Positions 9,377 through 18,978 of a stretch of 64,000 nucleotides of DNA are shown piece by piece. Location: assembly GCF_030209175.1 (NCBI RefSeq), contig NZ_JARVSM010000001.1, forward strand, positions 1,860,001-1,924,000. The letters run 5' to 3'. The translations under genes and the position numbers were made by a program. The notes beneath the pieces are model-generated. The model searched no databases. It was given only the letters and a program-made list of their open reading frames with translations, and was not told the origin of the DNA. This stretch comes from Pseudomonas sp. efr-133-TYG-5 (lineage in GTDB: Bacteria > Pseudomonadota > Gammaproteobacteria > Pseudomonadales > Pseudomonadaceae). The number at the start of each line of letters is the position of its first letter. Position 1 is the first letter of the stretch.

Positions 9377-10300
9377 TCAGCTATTTCGAAAGCGCTGCAA
9401 ATACGCGACATGCTCCTGGTGCGCGACGTCCTGTACCACCGGCCTCAACCTGACCTTTTCGCCCGGCAGGCACTGTGCCAATCGGGCCAGCGCCAACGGC
9501 GTCAACGCTCCCAATCGCGGGTAACCACCAATCGTCTGGCGGTCATTGAGCAGCACGATCGGCTGCCCGTCCGGTGGCACCTGCACCGCCCCCAATGGAA
9601 TACCTTCGGAAATCATCGGCCGACCCTGGTACTGCAACGCCGTACCCAGCAGCCGAATGCCCATGCGATCGGCGCGACTGTCCAAGGTCCAGGCACTGTT
9701 GAATGCATCGAACAGGCTCTGCCCGCTGAACTCGCCGATCTGCGCACCGAGCACCAGGTCCAGCGGTGCATCCAGGCGCAGGTCCGGCCGTTGTTGCGCC
9801 GGTACTTCGCGCAGCAGCAGGGTGTCGCCCGAGTAACGCAAAGTCGCGCCTTTGGCCAACGGCAGGCCCCTGCCATCGAGGCCGCCGAGTTCTTCGCGTA
9901 CCACCGTGGCACTGCTGCCGAGCACCGACGGCGCGATAAAACCGCCCGGGGCGGCCAGGTAGGCGCGCGCCCCGAGCGATGGCTGGCTGAACTGCAAGGT
10001 CTGGCCCTGGCGCAATTTGAAACTGCGCCAGGGCGCCAGTGCCTCGCCGTCAATCCGCGCGCCGAGATCGGCCCCGGCCAGCGCCAACAGGCAGTCTTCT
10101 TCGGCGTACACGGTGAAGCCGCCAAGGGTGATTTCCACCGCCGGCAGATCCAGTGCGTTGCCCAGCAACCAGTTGGCCCAGGCCAGCGAGCGCCAGTCCG
10201 CCGCGCCACCCTGGGTCACGCCGAGGTGACGCACGCCAAACCGCCCGGCGTCCTGCAACAGGCACAGCGGCGTGCTCGCCTGAATCGTCAATCGGCTCAT
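9377..10300 (-). CDS. pxpC: 5-oxoprolinase subunit PxpC (KipA-like, biotin-dependent carboxyltransferase-like fold)
   Basis: A 307-residue protein of the KipA / allophanate hydrolase C family. 'LQDAGRFGVRHLGVTQGGAAD' near the N-terminus and 'ISEGIPLGAVQVPPDGQPIVLLNDRQTIGGYP' near the C-terminus are its signatures. With PxpB and PxpA it forms the ATP-dependent 5-oxoprolinase that opens pyroglutamate to glutamate. Its start overlaps the pxpB stop by 4 bases (10297-10300), so it is translationally coupled. Older annotation would call it allophanate hydrolase subunit 2; the three-gene set argues for oxoprolinase. Confidence 0.88.
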   Translation of the reverse strand: MSRLTIQASTPLCLLQDAGRFGVRHLGVTQGGAADWRSLAWANWLLGNALDLPAVEITLGGFTVYAEEDCLLALAGADLGARIDGEALAPWRSFKLRQGQTLQFSQPSLGARAYLAAPGGFIAPSVLGSSATVVREELGGLDGRGLPLAKGATLRYSGDTLLLREVPAQQRPDLRLDAPLDLVLGAQIGEFSGQSLFDAFNSAWTLDSRADRMGIRLLGTALQYQGRPMISEGIPLGAVQVPPDGQPIVLLNDRQTIGGYPRLGALTPLALARLAQCLPGEKVRLRPVVQDVAHQEHVAYLQRFRNS

Positions 10301-11001
10301 GCCAGCGCCTCCAGAGGTGTGTCGTCACCGCCGAGGCGGATGAATTCGGCATGGCTCACCGCTTCAAAACGCACGGTATCGCCGGGCTGCATGAGGCTGT
10401 AGCCATCGCGTTCACGGTCGAACAGTTTTGCCGGTGTGCGTCCGATCAGGTTCCAGCCACCGGGCGATACCGCCGGATAGGCAGCCGTCTGCCGCTCGGC
10501 GATGCCGACGCTGCCGGCGGCGACTTTCTTGCGCGGGGTATTCAGGCGCGGCGCGGCGAGGACTTCCTCGACCAGCCCCATGAAGGCAAAGCCTGGCGCG
10601 AAACCGAGGGCGAACACCTGGTATTCGCGGGCACTGTGGCGGCGAATCACCTCCGCCACCGACAGGCCGCTGCGTTGGGCCAGCAGGCTCAATTCCGGGC
10701 CCACGCTGAGGTCATACCAGACCGGCAGCACATGGCAGCGGCCACCGGTGCGCGTGTTCGGCGAGAGGTCAAGCAACGCTTGCGCGATCAATTCCCGGGC
10801 CTGCCCCGGCGTTAATGCGCGCAAGTCGTAGTGCACCATCAGCGTGGTATAGGACGGCACCAGGTCAATCAGCCGTGTGCCGAACACTGCGCGCAAGCGC
10901 TCGCTGGCGGCGAGCATCCACGGCATGTTGGCCTCGGCGATGTCGTCGAACAGGCGCAGCATCAGGCAGTCCAGCGCCACCACTTCCACCCGCGGATTCA
11001 T
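10297..11001 (-). CDS. pxpB: 5-oxoprolinase subunit PxpB (KipI-like)
   Basis: A 234-residue KipI / allophanate hydrolase B family protein. Recognisable blocks are '[13 protein letters not shown]', '[14 protein letters not shown]', '[33 protein letters not shown]' (split here across the known cyclophilin-like domain) and '[12 protein letters not shown]'. It should pair with PxpC as the second half of the 5-oxoprolinase. Both ends overlap neighbours by 4 bases, indicating a tightly coupled operon pxpA-pxpB-pxpC. Confidence 0.88.
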   Translation of the reverse strand: MNPRVEVVALDCLMLRLFDDIAEANMPWMLAASERLRAVFGTRLIDLVPSYTTLMVHYDLRALTPGQARELIAQALLDLSPNTRTGGRCHVLPVWYDLSVGPELSLLAQRSGLSVAEVIRRHSAREYQVFALGFAPGFAFMGLVEEVLAAPRLNTPRKKVAAGSVGIAERQTAAYPAVSPGGWNLIGRTPAKLFDRERDGYSLMQPGDTVRFEAVSHAEFIRLGGDDTPLEALA

Positions 11002-11750
11002 GGCGCGCTCTGCTCGTTCAAGGCCTGGCGAATGCGTTGCACGGCTGCCACGGAACTGGCGTTGTCACCGTGGACGCACAGGGTGTTGGCCTGCAGGTGC
11101 AGCGCGCTGCCGTCGCTGGCGATGAGGTGGTCGCCACGGGCGATGGTCAGCGCTTGGCCGATGATGGTGTCGGCGTCGTGATGCACCGCGCCGGGCAGTT
11201 GCCGCGAGACCAGCCGGCCGGCGCTGTCGTAGGCGCGGTCGGCGAAGGCTTCGAACCACAGGGTGACGCCATATTCGTCACCCAGTTGCTGCGCCGCACT
11301 GTTATCGCGGGTTGCCATCAGCATCAGTGGCAACGTGCGGTCGTAGGCGGCCACCGCTTGAATCACCGCACGCAGCTGCGCCGGGTTGGCCATCATGTCG
11401 TTGTACATCGCGCCATGGGGTTTGACGTAACTGACGCGCCCGCCCTGGGCTTTGCAGATGCCGTCGAGGGCGCCGATCTGGTAATGCAGGATGTCTTGCA
11501 GTTCCTGTGCGGAATACGCCATGGAGCGGCGGCCGAAACCGACCAGATCCTGATAGGCCGGGTGCGCGCCGATCTGTACGCCGTGGCTGAGGGCCAGGCT
11601 GACGGTCTTGCGCATGATTCCCGGGTCGCCGGCGTGGAAACCGCAGGCGATGTTGGCGCAATCGATGAAGGGCATGACCTCCGCGTCCAGACCCATGGTC
11701 CAGCTGCCGAAGCTCTCGCCGATGTCGCAATTGAGTAGCAGGCGGCTCAC
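10998..11750 (-). CDS. pxpA: 5-oxoprolinase subunit PxpA (LamB/YcsF family)
   Basis: A 250-residue LamB/YcsF protein. The N-terminal '[14 protein letters not shown]', '[12 protein letters not shown]' and '[16 protein letters not shown]'-type block (here [10 protein letters not shown]) are the family signature and carry likely catalytic Asp/His residues. I start at GTG 11750, which has AGGAG eight bases upstream; GTG 11759 would overlap that site. It heads the three oxoprolinase subunits and lies 75 bases downstream of the MFS permease, consistent with one import-and-hydrolysis operon. Confidence 0.9.
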   Translation of the reverse strand: MSRLLLNCDIGESFGSWTMGLDAEVMPFIDCANIACGFHAGDPGIMRKTVSLALSHGVQIGAHPAYQDLVGFGRRSMAYSAQELQDILHYQIGALDGICKAQGGRVSYVKPHGAMYNDMMANPAQLRAVIQAVAAYDRTLPLMLMATRDNSAAQQLGDEYGVTLWFEAFADRAYDSAGRLVSRQLPGAVHHDADTIIGQALTIARGDHLIASDGSALHLQANTLCVHGDNASSVAAVQRIRQALNEQSAP

Positions 11751-11825
11751 GGTGAACACTCCTGTAGTTCTTGTCTTGTTGTGCTGTAGGACACTGCTCG
11801 TTGCACATGCCCCGCAGATTATCAG

Positions 11826-13112
11826 TTACTGCGCATCGAGTTGCTTGCCGCGGGTTTCCGGCAAGCTCAGCGCCGCCAGAATCACCACGCCGTAGGACAC
11901 CGCCGCGAATGAACCGATACCCACGCTCAGCGGCACTTTCTGGCTGAGCAGGCCGATCAGCAGCGGAAACAATGCCGCCAGTGCCCGGCCGATGTTGTAG
12001 CAGAAGCCTTGGCCGGAGCCGCGAATCCGCGTCGGAAACAGCTCGGTGAGAAACGCGCCCATGCCACTGAAAATCCCCGAGGCGAAGAAGCCCAGCGGGA
12101 AACCCAGCCACAGCATCACCCCGTTGCTGACCGGCAGTTGCGTATAGAGCAGGACGATGGTGAACGAGCCGACCGCGAACAGGATGAAGTTCTTCTTGCG
12201 CCCCAGCAGATCCGTCAGATACGCACTGATCACATAGCCGACATAGGAACCGACGATGACCATCGCCAGATACCCGCCAGTGCCGAGTACGCTCAGGCCA
12301 CGTTCGTTTTTCAGAAACGTCGGCAGCCACGAGGTGATGGCGTAGTAGCCGCCCAGGGCACCGGTGGTCAGCAACGAGGCGCGAAACGTGGTGAAGAGCA
12401 TGCCGGGGGCGAAGATCTCGTAGAACTTCGCCGGATTGTCCGGGGTTTGCCGGGCCTTGGCGGCGCGGTAGATCTCCGGGTCCTTGACCAGACGGCGGAC
12501 GAAGATCACGAAAATCGCCGGCACGATGCCGAGGATGAACAGTGCGCGCCAGGCGTCTTCCGCCGGCAGCACCGAGAACAGCAGCGCATACAGAATGGCC
12601 GTCAGCCCCCAGCCCAAGGCCCAGCCACTCTGCACCATGCCCACCGCCTTGCCGCGATCCCTGGCGCGGATCACTTCGCCTATCAATACCGCGCCCGCCG
12701 TCCATTCGCCGCCAAAACCGAAACCCATCAGGGTGCGGGCGATCAGCAGCTGTTCGTAGTTCTGGGCAAAGCCGCAAAGAAAGGTGAAGAACGCGAACCA
12801 CAGCACCGTCAGTTGTAGGGTGCGCACACGGCCGATGCGGTCGGAGAGAATCCCCGCCACCCAGCCACCTATGGCCGAAGCGATCAGGGTGCTGGTGTGG
12901 ATCAGCCCGGCCTGGCCGGTGGTGATGCCCCACATCGCAATCAGGGTCGGCACGACAAAGCTGAGCATCTGCGTGTCCATGCCGTCCAGGCCATAGCCGA
13001 TCTTGCAACTCCAGAAGGTGCGGCGTTCCTGTTGATTGATGTTGCGGTACCAGTCGAACGGGCCGGGGCGGGCCGTGGTCTTGGCGAGTTGGAGGGTGTC
13101 GGGCGCACTCAT
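11826..13112 (-). CDS. MFS transporter (sugar/metabolite:H+ symporter type) of the oxoprolinase operon
   Basis: A 428-residue 12-helix major facilitator. 'GWVAGILSDRIGRVRTLQ' is the loop 2-3 signature and 'LMGFGFGGEWTAGAVLIGE' matches the metabolite:H+ symporter (sialate/aromatic acid) group. The second-half 'LTDLLGRKKNFI' repeats the signature. ATG 13112 follows GGAG; an upstream in-frame extension has no ribosome-binding site. By position it probably imports 5-oxoproline or a related cyclic amide for PxpABC. That is inference from the operon. Confidence 0.88.
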   Translation of the reverse strand: MSAPDTLQLAKTTARPGPFDWYRNINQQERRTFWSCKIGYGLDGMDTQMLSFVVPTLIAMWGITTGQAGLIHTSTLIASAIGGWVAGILSDRIGRVRTLQLTVLWFAFFTFLCGFAQNYEQLLIARTLMGFGFGGEWTAGAVLIGEVIRARDRGKAVGMVQSGWALGWGLTAILYALLFSVLPAEDAWRALFILGIVPAIFVIFVRRLVKDPEIYRAAKARQTPDNPAKFYEIFAPGMLFTTFRASLLTTGALGGYYAITSWLPTFLKNERGLSVLGTGGYLAMVIVGSYVGYVISAYLTDLLGRKKNFILFAVGSFTIVLLYTQLPVSNGVMLWLGFPLGFFASGIFSGMGAFLTELFPTRIRGSGQGFCYNIGRALAALFPLLIGLLSQKVPLSVGIGSFAAVSYGVVILAALSLPETRGKQLDAQ

Positions 13113-13145
13113 GGCAAGTCTCCGCAGGCTTTTATTGGTCTTGTT

Positions 13146-13161
13146 CGTCGTCCCGACGACG
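13146..13161. promoter_or_regulatory. Dyad between MFS and LysR genes, candidate operator
   Basis: CGTCGTC-CC-GACGACG is a 7-bp perfect inverted repeat in the 158-base divergent region between the MFS gene (start 13112) and the LysR gene (start 13271). Its position fits a regulator binding site, but it does not contain a clear T-N11-A LysR core. Confidence 0.35.
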
Positions 13162-13270
13162 CCTATCGTGGGAACCGGATGCGCCGATTCTTGGGCGCGC
13201 GGGCGCAAGTCGTCCAACGAATAAAAACCCGCCTTAGGCATAAGAAAAATTTGTCACCCGAGCCTTGCCC

Positions 13271-14182
13271 ATGAACCTGAAGTTTCTCGAGACCTTTGTC
13301 TGGGTCGCCCGGCTGAAGAGTTTTCGCCTGACCGCCGACAAGCTGTTCACCACCCAGGCATCGATTTCCAGCCGCATCGCGGTGCTCGAAGGTGAGCTTG
13401 GGGTGAAGCTGTTCCTGCGTGATTCACGCGGGGTCAGCCTGACGCCCGAAGGTTTGAAAGTGCTCGAATACGCCGAGCAGATGCTCGACACGATGCAGGC
13501 GCTGAAGCAGTCGATCGAGACCCGATCGAGCAAGGTTGGCCGGGTACGGATCGGGGTGATGGACACAGTGATTCACACCTGGCTCAGCCCGCTGGTGGCG
13601 CAGATGACTGATCTGTACCCGCGGGTAGAAATCGAACTGGTGGCGGATACGTCGCTGAACCTCTGCGATCAGCTGCAAAAAGGCTTTCTCGACCTGATCC
13701 TGCAAACCGACCTGGTGCGTCAGGAAAGCGTGCGCAGCCTGGACCTGGCCAGCCATCCCCTCGGCTGGATCGTCGCCAGCAACTCGATCTACAACCGCGA
13801 CTACCAGGGCCTCGCCGACCTGGCGCAGGAACGGATCATCACCTACTCGAAAAACTCCCGGCCGCACCAGGACATCCTGGCATTGATGCAGGCCCAGGGC
13901 GTGCTGGCGCCACGGTTGAACTGTGTGAATTCGGTGTCGGCGATCACGCGGCTGTTGCGCGATGGCTTCGGCATTGGCGCGTTGCCGCCGGTGTTGGTCG
14001 CCGAGGAACTGGCGCGCGGCGAACTGACCCTGCTCGACATCGAACAGCGCCCGCCGAACCTGCAGGTGGTGGTGTCGTGGCGCGTCGGCGTGGAATGGGT
14101 CGAAGAGATCGTCACGCTGTGTCAGCAGGTGCTGGAGGCGTATGCGCAGAAAGTCGGCGAGAACTATATCGTCCTGTCGTGA
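13271..14182 (+). CDS. LysR-family transcriptional regulator, divergent from oxoprolinase operon
   Basis: A 303-residue LysR regulator. The winged helix-turn-helix covers about residues 1-60 ('SFRLTADKLFTTQASISSRIAVLEGELGVKLF'-type, seen in shorter pieces), followed by the substrate-binding domain (about 88-295). ATG 13271 is the first residue matching the family N-terminus (MNLKFLETFVWVARLKSF). Divergent transcription from the MFS-pxpABC operon suggests it controls that operon, with 5-oxoproline or a relative as co-inducer. The co-inducer is inferred. Confidence 0.9.
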   Translation: MNLKFLETFVWVARLKSFRLTADKLFTTQASISSRIAVLEGELGVKLFLRDSRGVSLTPEGLKVLEYAEQMLDTMQALKQSIETRSSKVGRVRIGVMDTVIHTWLSPLVAQMTDLYPRVEIELVADTSLNLCDQLQKGFLDLILQTDLVRQESVRSLDLASHPLGWIVASNSIYNRDYQGLADLAQERIITYSKNSRPHQDILALMQAQGVLAPRLNCVNSVSAITRLLRDGFGIGALPPVLVAEELARGELTLLDIEQRPPNLQVVVSWRVGVEWVEEIVTLCQQVLEAYAQKVGENYIVLS

Positions 14183-14184
14183 TT

Positions 14185-14216
14185 GATCGTTCCCGTGTCG
14201 AGACGTGGGAACGATC
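14185..14216. repeat. Short palindromic element, 'GATCGTTCCC' family
   Basis: GATCGTTCCC (14185-14194) and GGGAACGATC (14207-14216) are a perfect 10-bp inverted repeat, immediately after the LysR stop and before the convergent DUF2937 gene. The same arms bound the larger element at 24331-24425, so this is a member of a dispersed repeat family and may work as a terminator. Confidence 0.8.
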
Positions 14217-14237
14217 CCTGGGCGAAGCGCTGGAGAC

Positions 14238-14780
14238 TCAGAGCCCGCGCACGTCGCGGTCTTCGATCGGCCGGCTCTGGCGCAGGCGCTTGCCGCCGAG
14301 CACCACCCAGTCGATCAGGCGGAACAGGCACTCGATGCCGAACGACAGCAGCAATGCGCCGCTCATGCCCCAGATCATCGCTTCCGGGGTCAGCAGGATC
14401 TGGTAGCTGTAGCCGTTCCAGGTTTCCTTGCGGATGTCCGGATCGGCGGCCAGCACCACTTGCAGGAAGCGGATGTACCACGGCCCCTGCATCGCCTGGA
14501 ACTGCTTGTCCAGCGCCAGCTGGCGGTTGAGCAAGGTGCTCAGGCTGTCGGCATCGCTGCGAAACACCGGGTCCTCGCTGGCGCGATAATGCGCGACCAG
14601 CGCCTGCAGGTCGCCCTTGAAGAACTGCTCGGCGGTGCCCTGGAAGCCGCGCAGACCGGTCTGCGCTTCGATCAGATGGGCCTCGACACGCTTGGCGTAA
14701 TCGTTGATGAAGCCTGGCACCTGGACACCGATCAACAGGCCCGCCGCAAACAACACCAGCCGTAGATAACTGAGCAACAT
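14238..14780 (-). CDS. DUF2937 family membrane protein
   Basis: A 180-residue protein with an N-terminal hydrophobic helix (about residues 4-22), a long charged, helical periplasmic-like middle ('GFQGTAEQFFKGDLQALVAHY'-type region) and a second hydrophobic stretch near residues 133-160. This matches DUF2937, a family of unknown function in gammaproteobacteria. It is the last of three minus-strand genes (membrane protein, glutamine amidotransferase, DUF2937); the gap to the amidotransferase gene is 13 bases, so it is probably co-transcribed. Confidence 0.75.
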   Translation of the reverse strand: MLLSYLRLVLFAAGLLIGVQVPGFINDYAKRVEAHLIEAQTGLRGFQGTAEQFFKGDLQALVAHYRASEDPVFRSDADSLSTLLNRQLALDKQFQAMQGPWYIRFLQVVLAADPDIRKETWNGYSYQILLTPEAMIWGMSGALLLSFGIECLFRLIDWVVLGGKRLRQSRPIEDRDVRGL

Positions 14781-14793
14781 TCGGGGAAATCCT

Positions 14794-15570
14794 TTATTCG
14801 GTCGTGCCCTGGCTGACGCATTCGCCGCGCCGCCACAGGCTCCATTGGCCCGGTTCGTAGCGGGTCCAGGTTTCGTTTTCGGTCAAGGGTTCGGTGGCGA
14901 TGACCGTCACCACATCGTTGGGCGTGGTTTCGGCCTGGAAATCGACGATCACGTCGACGTCCTTGAGCCGCGCCGGGCCGAACGGTGCACGCCGGGTAAT
15001 CTGCGCCAGTTTGGTCGAGCAATAGCAGAACAGCCAGTCGCCATCACTGAGCAGACAGTTGAACACGCCTTTGCTGCGGTATTCGGCGCAGGCGGCGACC
15101 AGGTCCGGCAGCAGCGCTTCGATATCAACCGGTTCCGGGAACGCCGCCCGCACCCGGTTGAGCAGGTCGCAGAACGCCGCCTCGCTGTCGGTGTCGCCGA
15201 CCGGGCGGTAGAAACTCTTGATCGGGGTGAAATCGGCGAGCTGGCCGTTGTGCGCGAAGCACCAGTTGCGCCCCCACAGCTCGCGGACGAACGGGTGAGT
15301 GTTGGACAGGCAGACCTTGCCGACGTTGGCCTGACGGATGTGGCCGATGACCACTTCGCTCTTGATCGGATAGCGCTGCACCAGGTTGGCCACTTCCGAT
15401 TCGCTGCTGGCCGCCGGATCCTGGAACAGACGCAAGCCGCGCCCCTCGTAGAAGGCAATGCCCCAGCCATCACGGTGCGGCCCGGTGCGGCCGCCGCGCT
15501 GCATCAGCCCGGTAAAGCTGAACACGATATCGGTCGGCACGTTGGCACTCATGCCCAGTAGTTCACACAT
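14794..15570 (-). CDS. Class II glutamine amidotransferase (YafJ-like)
   Basis: A 258-residue Ntn-type glutamine amidotransferase. After removal of Met1 the nucleophile is Cys2 ([12 protein letters not shown]). '[16 protein letters not shown]', 'IGHIRQAN' and 'FAHNGQL' are the conserved active-site blocks. I start at ATG 15570 because Cys2 must be N-terminal; upstream frame is arginine/proline-rich noise. YafJ-type enzymes lack a synthase domain and their acceptor is unknown. It is located just after a small membrane-protein gene and before DUF2937. Confidence 0.92.
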   Translation of the reverse strand: MCELLGMSANVPTDIVFSFTGLMQRGGRTGPHRDGWGIAFYEGRGLRLFQDPAASSESEVANLVQRYPIKSEVVIGHIRQANVGKVCLSNTHPFVRELWGRNWCFAHNGQLADFTPIKSFYRPVGDTDSEAAFCDLLNRVRAAFPEPVDIEALLPDLVAACAEYRSKGVFNCLLSDGDWLFCYCSTKLAQITRRAPFGPARLKDVDVIVDFQAETTPNDVVTVIATEPLTENETWTRYEPGQWSLWRRGECVSQGTTE

Positions 15571-15586
15571 GTGCGGACTCTCGTGA

Positions 15587-16078
15587 TTACAGACGTGGCT
15601 CGACCCGCATGCGTTGCGGGTTGCTCGGCAGCGGCGGACGGCCGTAGCGGTCATCGCCGGCACCGCCGAAGGGCTGGTCGTTGTCCCGCTCGTCGTCGGC
15701 ACGGGCGGCGGCGCGGGCCGCTTCGGCCTGTGCCTGGCGAGCGCGGGAGGCGCGTTCGATCGGGAAGCGGATGAGCACGAAGAGCAGATACACGCCGAAG
15801 GCAATCATGCCGTACATGAACAGGTCGGAAATCGCCCGCCAGGCGTTGTTGCCGACCTTGAAGGCCAGGTCGAGCGCCGTGATGGCGATGGCCGGCGCGA
15901 CCTTTTCCTTCACCGGATCGATGATGGTCGGGCTCAGCAGCAACACCGCCATCAGCACACGCAGCGGCTCGCGCAGCCAGCGCCACATCCAGCGGGTCAT
16001 GCGCATCCATACCAGCAGGCAGCCCAAAGCGGCAAAGGCGTAAAGGCCCCAGGCGATCAGATAGTCGTTCTCGGTCAT
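15587..16078 (-). CDS. Hypothetical inner-membrane protein
   Basis: A 163-residue protein (166 if ATG 16087 is used; neither start has a strong ribosome-binding site). Three hydrophobic helices lie at about residues 5-25, 35-55 and 82-103 ('[18 protein letters not shown]'). The C-terminal 50 residues are hydrophilic, Ala/Arg-rich then Asp/Pro-rich, probably cytoplasmic and disordered. No family with a known function is recognised. It sits 16 bases upstream of the amidotransferase gene in the same direction. Confidence 0.75.
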   Translation of the reverse strand: MTENDYLIAWGLYAFAALGCLLVWMRMTRWMWRWLREPLRVLMAVLLLSPTIIDPVKEKVAPAIAITALDLAFKVGNNAWRAISDLFMYGMIAFGVYLLFVLIRFPIERASRARQAQAEAARAAARADDERDNDQPFGGAGDDRYGRPPLPSNPQRMRVEPRL

Positions 16079-16221
16079 GGTGTCCATGGCAAGGCAGGCA
16101 AATAGGCGCTTATAGTAACGACTTTTCGCCCGCCAGGCTTGTCCCAATAGACACGCTGCCTGTGGGAGCGCCAGCGCGACCCGCGCGCCTCCCCTCTTCC
16201 GTCCCTGTCCGAGAGCCCGCC

Positions 16222-18276
16222 ATGCCCGAATCCGCCACTGTCATCAGCGCACCGATTGCCCACAAGGCCGCCGGAGCCGACCCGTATGCCTGGCTGCAGG
16301 AACGCGACACCGCTGCGGTGCTCGATTACCTCAAGGCCGAAAACGCCTACCAGCAGGCGCAAACCGCCGATCAGGCCGAACTGCGCGAAACCCTGTTCGA
16401 AGAGATCAAGGGGCGCATTCTCGAGACCGACCTGTCCCTGCCGTCGCCGTGGGGCCCGTACCTCTATTACACCCGCACCACCGCCGGTGACGAGTACGCC
16501 CGCCACTACCGCTGCCCGCGCCCGGCGGATGACAGCCTGACACTCGACGAGAGCCGCGAACAATTGCTGCTCGACCCCAACGCCCTGGCCAACGGCGGCT
16601 TCTTCTCCCTCGGCGCGTTCAGCATCAGCCCGGACCACCAGCGCCTGGCCTACAGCGTCGATGCCTCTGGCGACGAGATCTACACGCTGTTCGTCAAAGA
16701 GCTGTCCAACGACAAAGTCAGCGAACTGGAATTCCAGGACTGCGACGGCAGCATGACCTGGGCCAACGACAGCCTGACCCTGTTCTTCGGCGTCCTCGAC
16801 GATACCCATCGCCCGCACAAACTGTTGCGCTACCGCCTCGATGGCACCGCCGCCGAAGAAGTCTTCCACGAGCCGGACGGGCGTTTCTTCCTGCATTGCT
16901 ACCGCTCCAGTTCCGAGCGGCAACTGCTGCTGTCGCTGGGCAGCAAGACCACCAGCGAAGTCTGGGCCCTCGACGCCGCGCAGCCGCACCTGCCGTTTAC
17001 CTGCCTGGCCCCGCGCGTCGAGGACCACGAATATGACGTCGACCACGGCCTGCTCGATGGTCAGTGGACGTGGTTCATCCGCACCAATCGCGATGGCATC
17101 AACTTCGCCTTGTATCAGGCGGCGGATCACGGCAGCGTGCCGAGCGAAGCCGACTGGCAGAACCTGATCCCGCACAGTGACACGGTGATGCTCGACGGCC
17201 TCAGCCTGAATGCCGAAGCCATGACCCTGAGCCTGCGCGAAGGCGGCCTGCCGGTCATCGAAGTGCGCCCCCAGGGCCTGCCGCCGTATCGCGTGCAATT
17301 GCCGGACGCGGCCTACAGCCTCTATGTACAGAACAGCCTGGAATTCGCCAGCGATCGAATTCGCCTGCGCTACGAGGCGCTGAACCGTCCAGCGCAGGTG
17401 CGCCAGTTGCTCCTGGCCAGCGGCGAACAGTGCGTGTTGAAAGAAACCCCGGTGCTCGGCCCGTTCGACGCCGATGCCTACGTCAGCCAGCGTCTGTGGG
17501 CAACCGCGCCGGATGGCACGCAGGTGCCGATCAGCCTGGTCATCAAGCGCGAAATGCTCGGCAAACCGGTGCCGCTGTACCTGTACGGTTACGGTGCCTA
17601 TGGCTCAAGCCTCGACCCGTGGTTCTCCCACGCGCGCCTGAGCCTGCTCGATCGCGGCATGGCCTTCGCCATCGCTCACGTACGCGGTGGCGGTGAACTG
17701 GGTGAAGCCTGGTACCGCGCCGGCAAGCAGGAGCACAAGCACAACACCTTCAGCGATTTCATTGCCTGCGCCGAATTCCTCATCCTCAACGGCATCACCA
17801 CCGCACCGCAGCTGGCGATCAGCGGTGGCAGCGCCGGCGGCCTGCTGATCGGCGCGGTACTCAACCAGCGTCCGGACCTGTTCGGCGTGGCGATTGCCGA
17901 AGTGCCGTTCGTCGACGTGCTCAACACCATGCTCGACCCGGACCTGCCGCTGACCGTCACCGAATACGACGAATGGGGCAACCCCGAAGAGCCGGAGGTC
18001 TACGAGCGCATCAAGGCTTACGCACCGTACGAAAACGTCAGCGCCCAGGACTATCCCGCGACGCTGGTGATCGCCGGCTACAACGACAGCCGCGTGCAGT
18101 ACTGGGAAGCCGCCAAGTGGGTGGCGAAACTGCGCGCGAGCAAAACCGACGACAACCCGTTGCTGCTCAAGACCGAACTCGGTGCCGGCCATGGCGGGAT
18201 GAGCGGGCGTTACCAGGGATTACGTGACGTAGCGCTCGAATATGCATTTGTATTCAAGGTTCTGGGCATCGCCTGA
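16222..18276 (+). CDS. ptrB: Oligopeptidase B (prolyl oligopeptidase family S9A)
   Basis: A 684-residue serine peptidase that cleaves short peptides after Arg or Lys. The N-terminal beta-propeller spans about residues 70-400 and the alpha/beta-hydrolase domain about 400-684. The catalytic triad is visible: S537 in GGSAGG, D622 in GYNDSRV and H657 in GAGHGG. 'VRGGGELGEAWYRAG' is the family signature. The product has no signal peptide and is probably cytoplasmic. ATG 16222 follows GAGAG; upstream frame is not conserved-looking. A long REP hairpin follows the stop. Confidence 0.93.
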   Translation: MPESATVISAPIAHKAAGADPYAWLQERDTAAVLDYLKAENAYQQAQTADQAELRETLFEEIKGRILETDLSLPSPWGPYLYYTRTTAGDEYARHYRCPRPADDSLTLDESREQLLLDPNALANGGFFSLGAFSISPDHQRLAYSVDASGDEIYTLFVKELSNDKVSELEFQDCDGSMTWANDSLTLFFGVLDDTHRPHKLLRYRLDGTAAEEVFHEPDGRFFLHCYRSSSERQLLLSLGSKTTSEVWALDAAQPHLPFTCLAPRVEDHEYDVDHGLLDGQWTWFIRTNRDGINFALYQAADHGSVPSEADWQNLIPHSDTVMLDGLSLNAEAMTLSLREGGLPVIEVRPQGLPPYRVQLPDAAYSLYVQNSLEFASDRIRLRYEALNRPAQVRQLLLASGEQCVLKETPVLGPFDADAYVSQRLWATAPDGTQVPISLVIKREMLGKPVPLYLYGYGAYGSSLDPWFSHARLSLLDRGMAFAIAHVRGGGELGEAWYRAGKQEHKHNTFSDFIACAEFLILNGITTAPQLAISGGSAGGLLIGAVLNQRPDLFGVAIAEVPFVDVLNTMLDPDLPLTVTEYDEWGNPEEPEVYERIKAYAPYENVSAQDYPATLVIAGYNDSRVQYWEAAKWVAKLRASKTDDNPLLLKTELGAGHGGMSGRYQGLRDVALEYAFVFKVLGIA

Positions 18277-18336
18277 GGAACTCCGTCGGTCACTTGGGTC
18301 TTAATTCCAGACATTAAGCGCCGATACACATAAACC

Positions 18337-18457
18337 CTGTGGGAGCGGGCTGGGTCCGGGCGGCGATCCGACGAAGAGGCCATCAGCTTCAACATTTTTG
18401 CTGACTGACACTAGGTCTTCGTCGGATCGCCGCCCGGACCCAGCCCGCTCCCACAAG
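18337..18457. repeat. Extended inverted REP element with 40-base arms
   Basis: Left arm 18337-18376 and right arm 18416-18457 are near-perfect complements (GTGGGAGCGGGCTGGGTCCG... on the left), separated by about 40 bases. The arms join the REP core to a second block, 'CGGCGATCCGACGAAGA', which recurs at 21617-21635. The element lies between ptrB and the cyclic-nucleotide-binding gene. Confidence 0.9.
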
Positions 18458-18504
18458 GAATGTGCAACGCGCGGAAACCGTGAAAACAACAAGACTGTGA
18501 CGAC

Positions 18505-18978
18505 ATGTCCGAACCGACCTTACTGAACAACGAAATCCGCGGCTGGCTGATGGACTGTGGCCTGTTCGATCAATTGCAACTGGCCGACTTCGCCGCGGCC
18601 TCGGGCTATTTCAGCATCAGCACGGTGGCCGAAGGCGAGGCGATCTTTCGCGAGGGCGATGCCGGCAGCTTCATGTGCATCATCCACAGCGGCCAGGTGG
18701 CCGTGCAGAAAACCAACGGTGACGGCCAGGTGGTAACCATGGCCACCCTGCGCAGCGGCCGCGCCTTCGGCGAAATGGCCGTGCTCGACGGCGAGCGCCG
18801 CTCGGCCACCTGCATTGCGGCGAGCCACTGTCAGTTGCTCAACCTGGGCAAGGACTCGCTGGAAAAAATGCTCAACGATGCGCCGAAGATCGCCGCGAAA
18901 ATCATCCGCGCCCTCGCCGTCTCCCTGTCCAGACGCCTGCGCATGGCCGACGGCCAACTGGCGGCGCAACAGATCTAG
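18505..18978 (+). CDS. Cyclic nucleotide-binding domain protein
   Basis: A 157-residue single-domain protein. The cNMP-binding fold spans about residues 20-135, with the phosphate-binding cassette F88-G-E-M-A-V-L...R98-R-S-A-T. No helix-turn-helix follows, so it is not a Crp-type regulator; the C-terminal helix 'IRALAVSLSRRLRMADG' could be a dimerisation or partner-binding element. The ligand (cAMP, cGMP or none) is unknown. Its stop overlaps the stop of the opposing small gene in a shared CTAG (18975-18978). Confidence 0.9.
   Translation: MSEPTLLNNEIRGWLMDCGLFDQLQLADFAAASGYFSISTVAEGEAIFREGDAGSFMCIIHSGQVAVQKTNGDGQVVTMATLRSGRAFGEMAVLDGERRSATCIAASHCQLLNLGKDSLEKMLNDAPKIAAKIIRALAVSLSRRLRMADGQLAAQQI

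Noticed and set aside
9377..11750. Urea allophanate hydrolase subunits
   Set aside because: The presence of the LamB/YcsF gene in the same operon with KipI and KipA-like genes fits 5-oxoprolinase (PxpABC) better.
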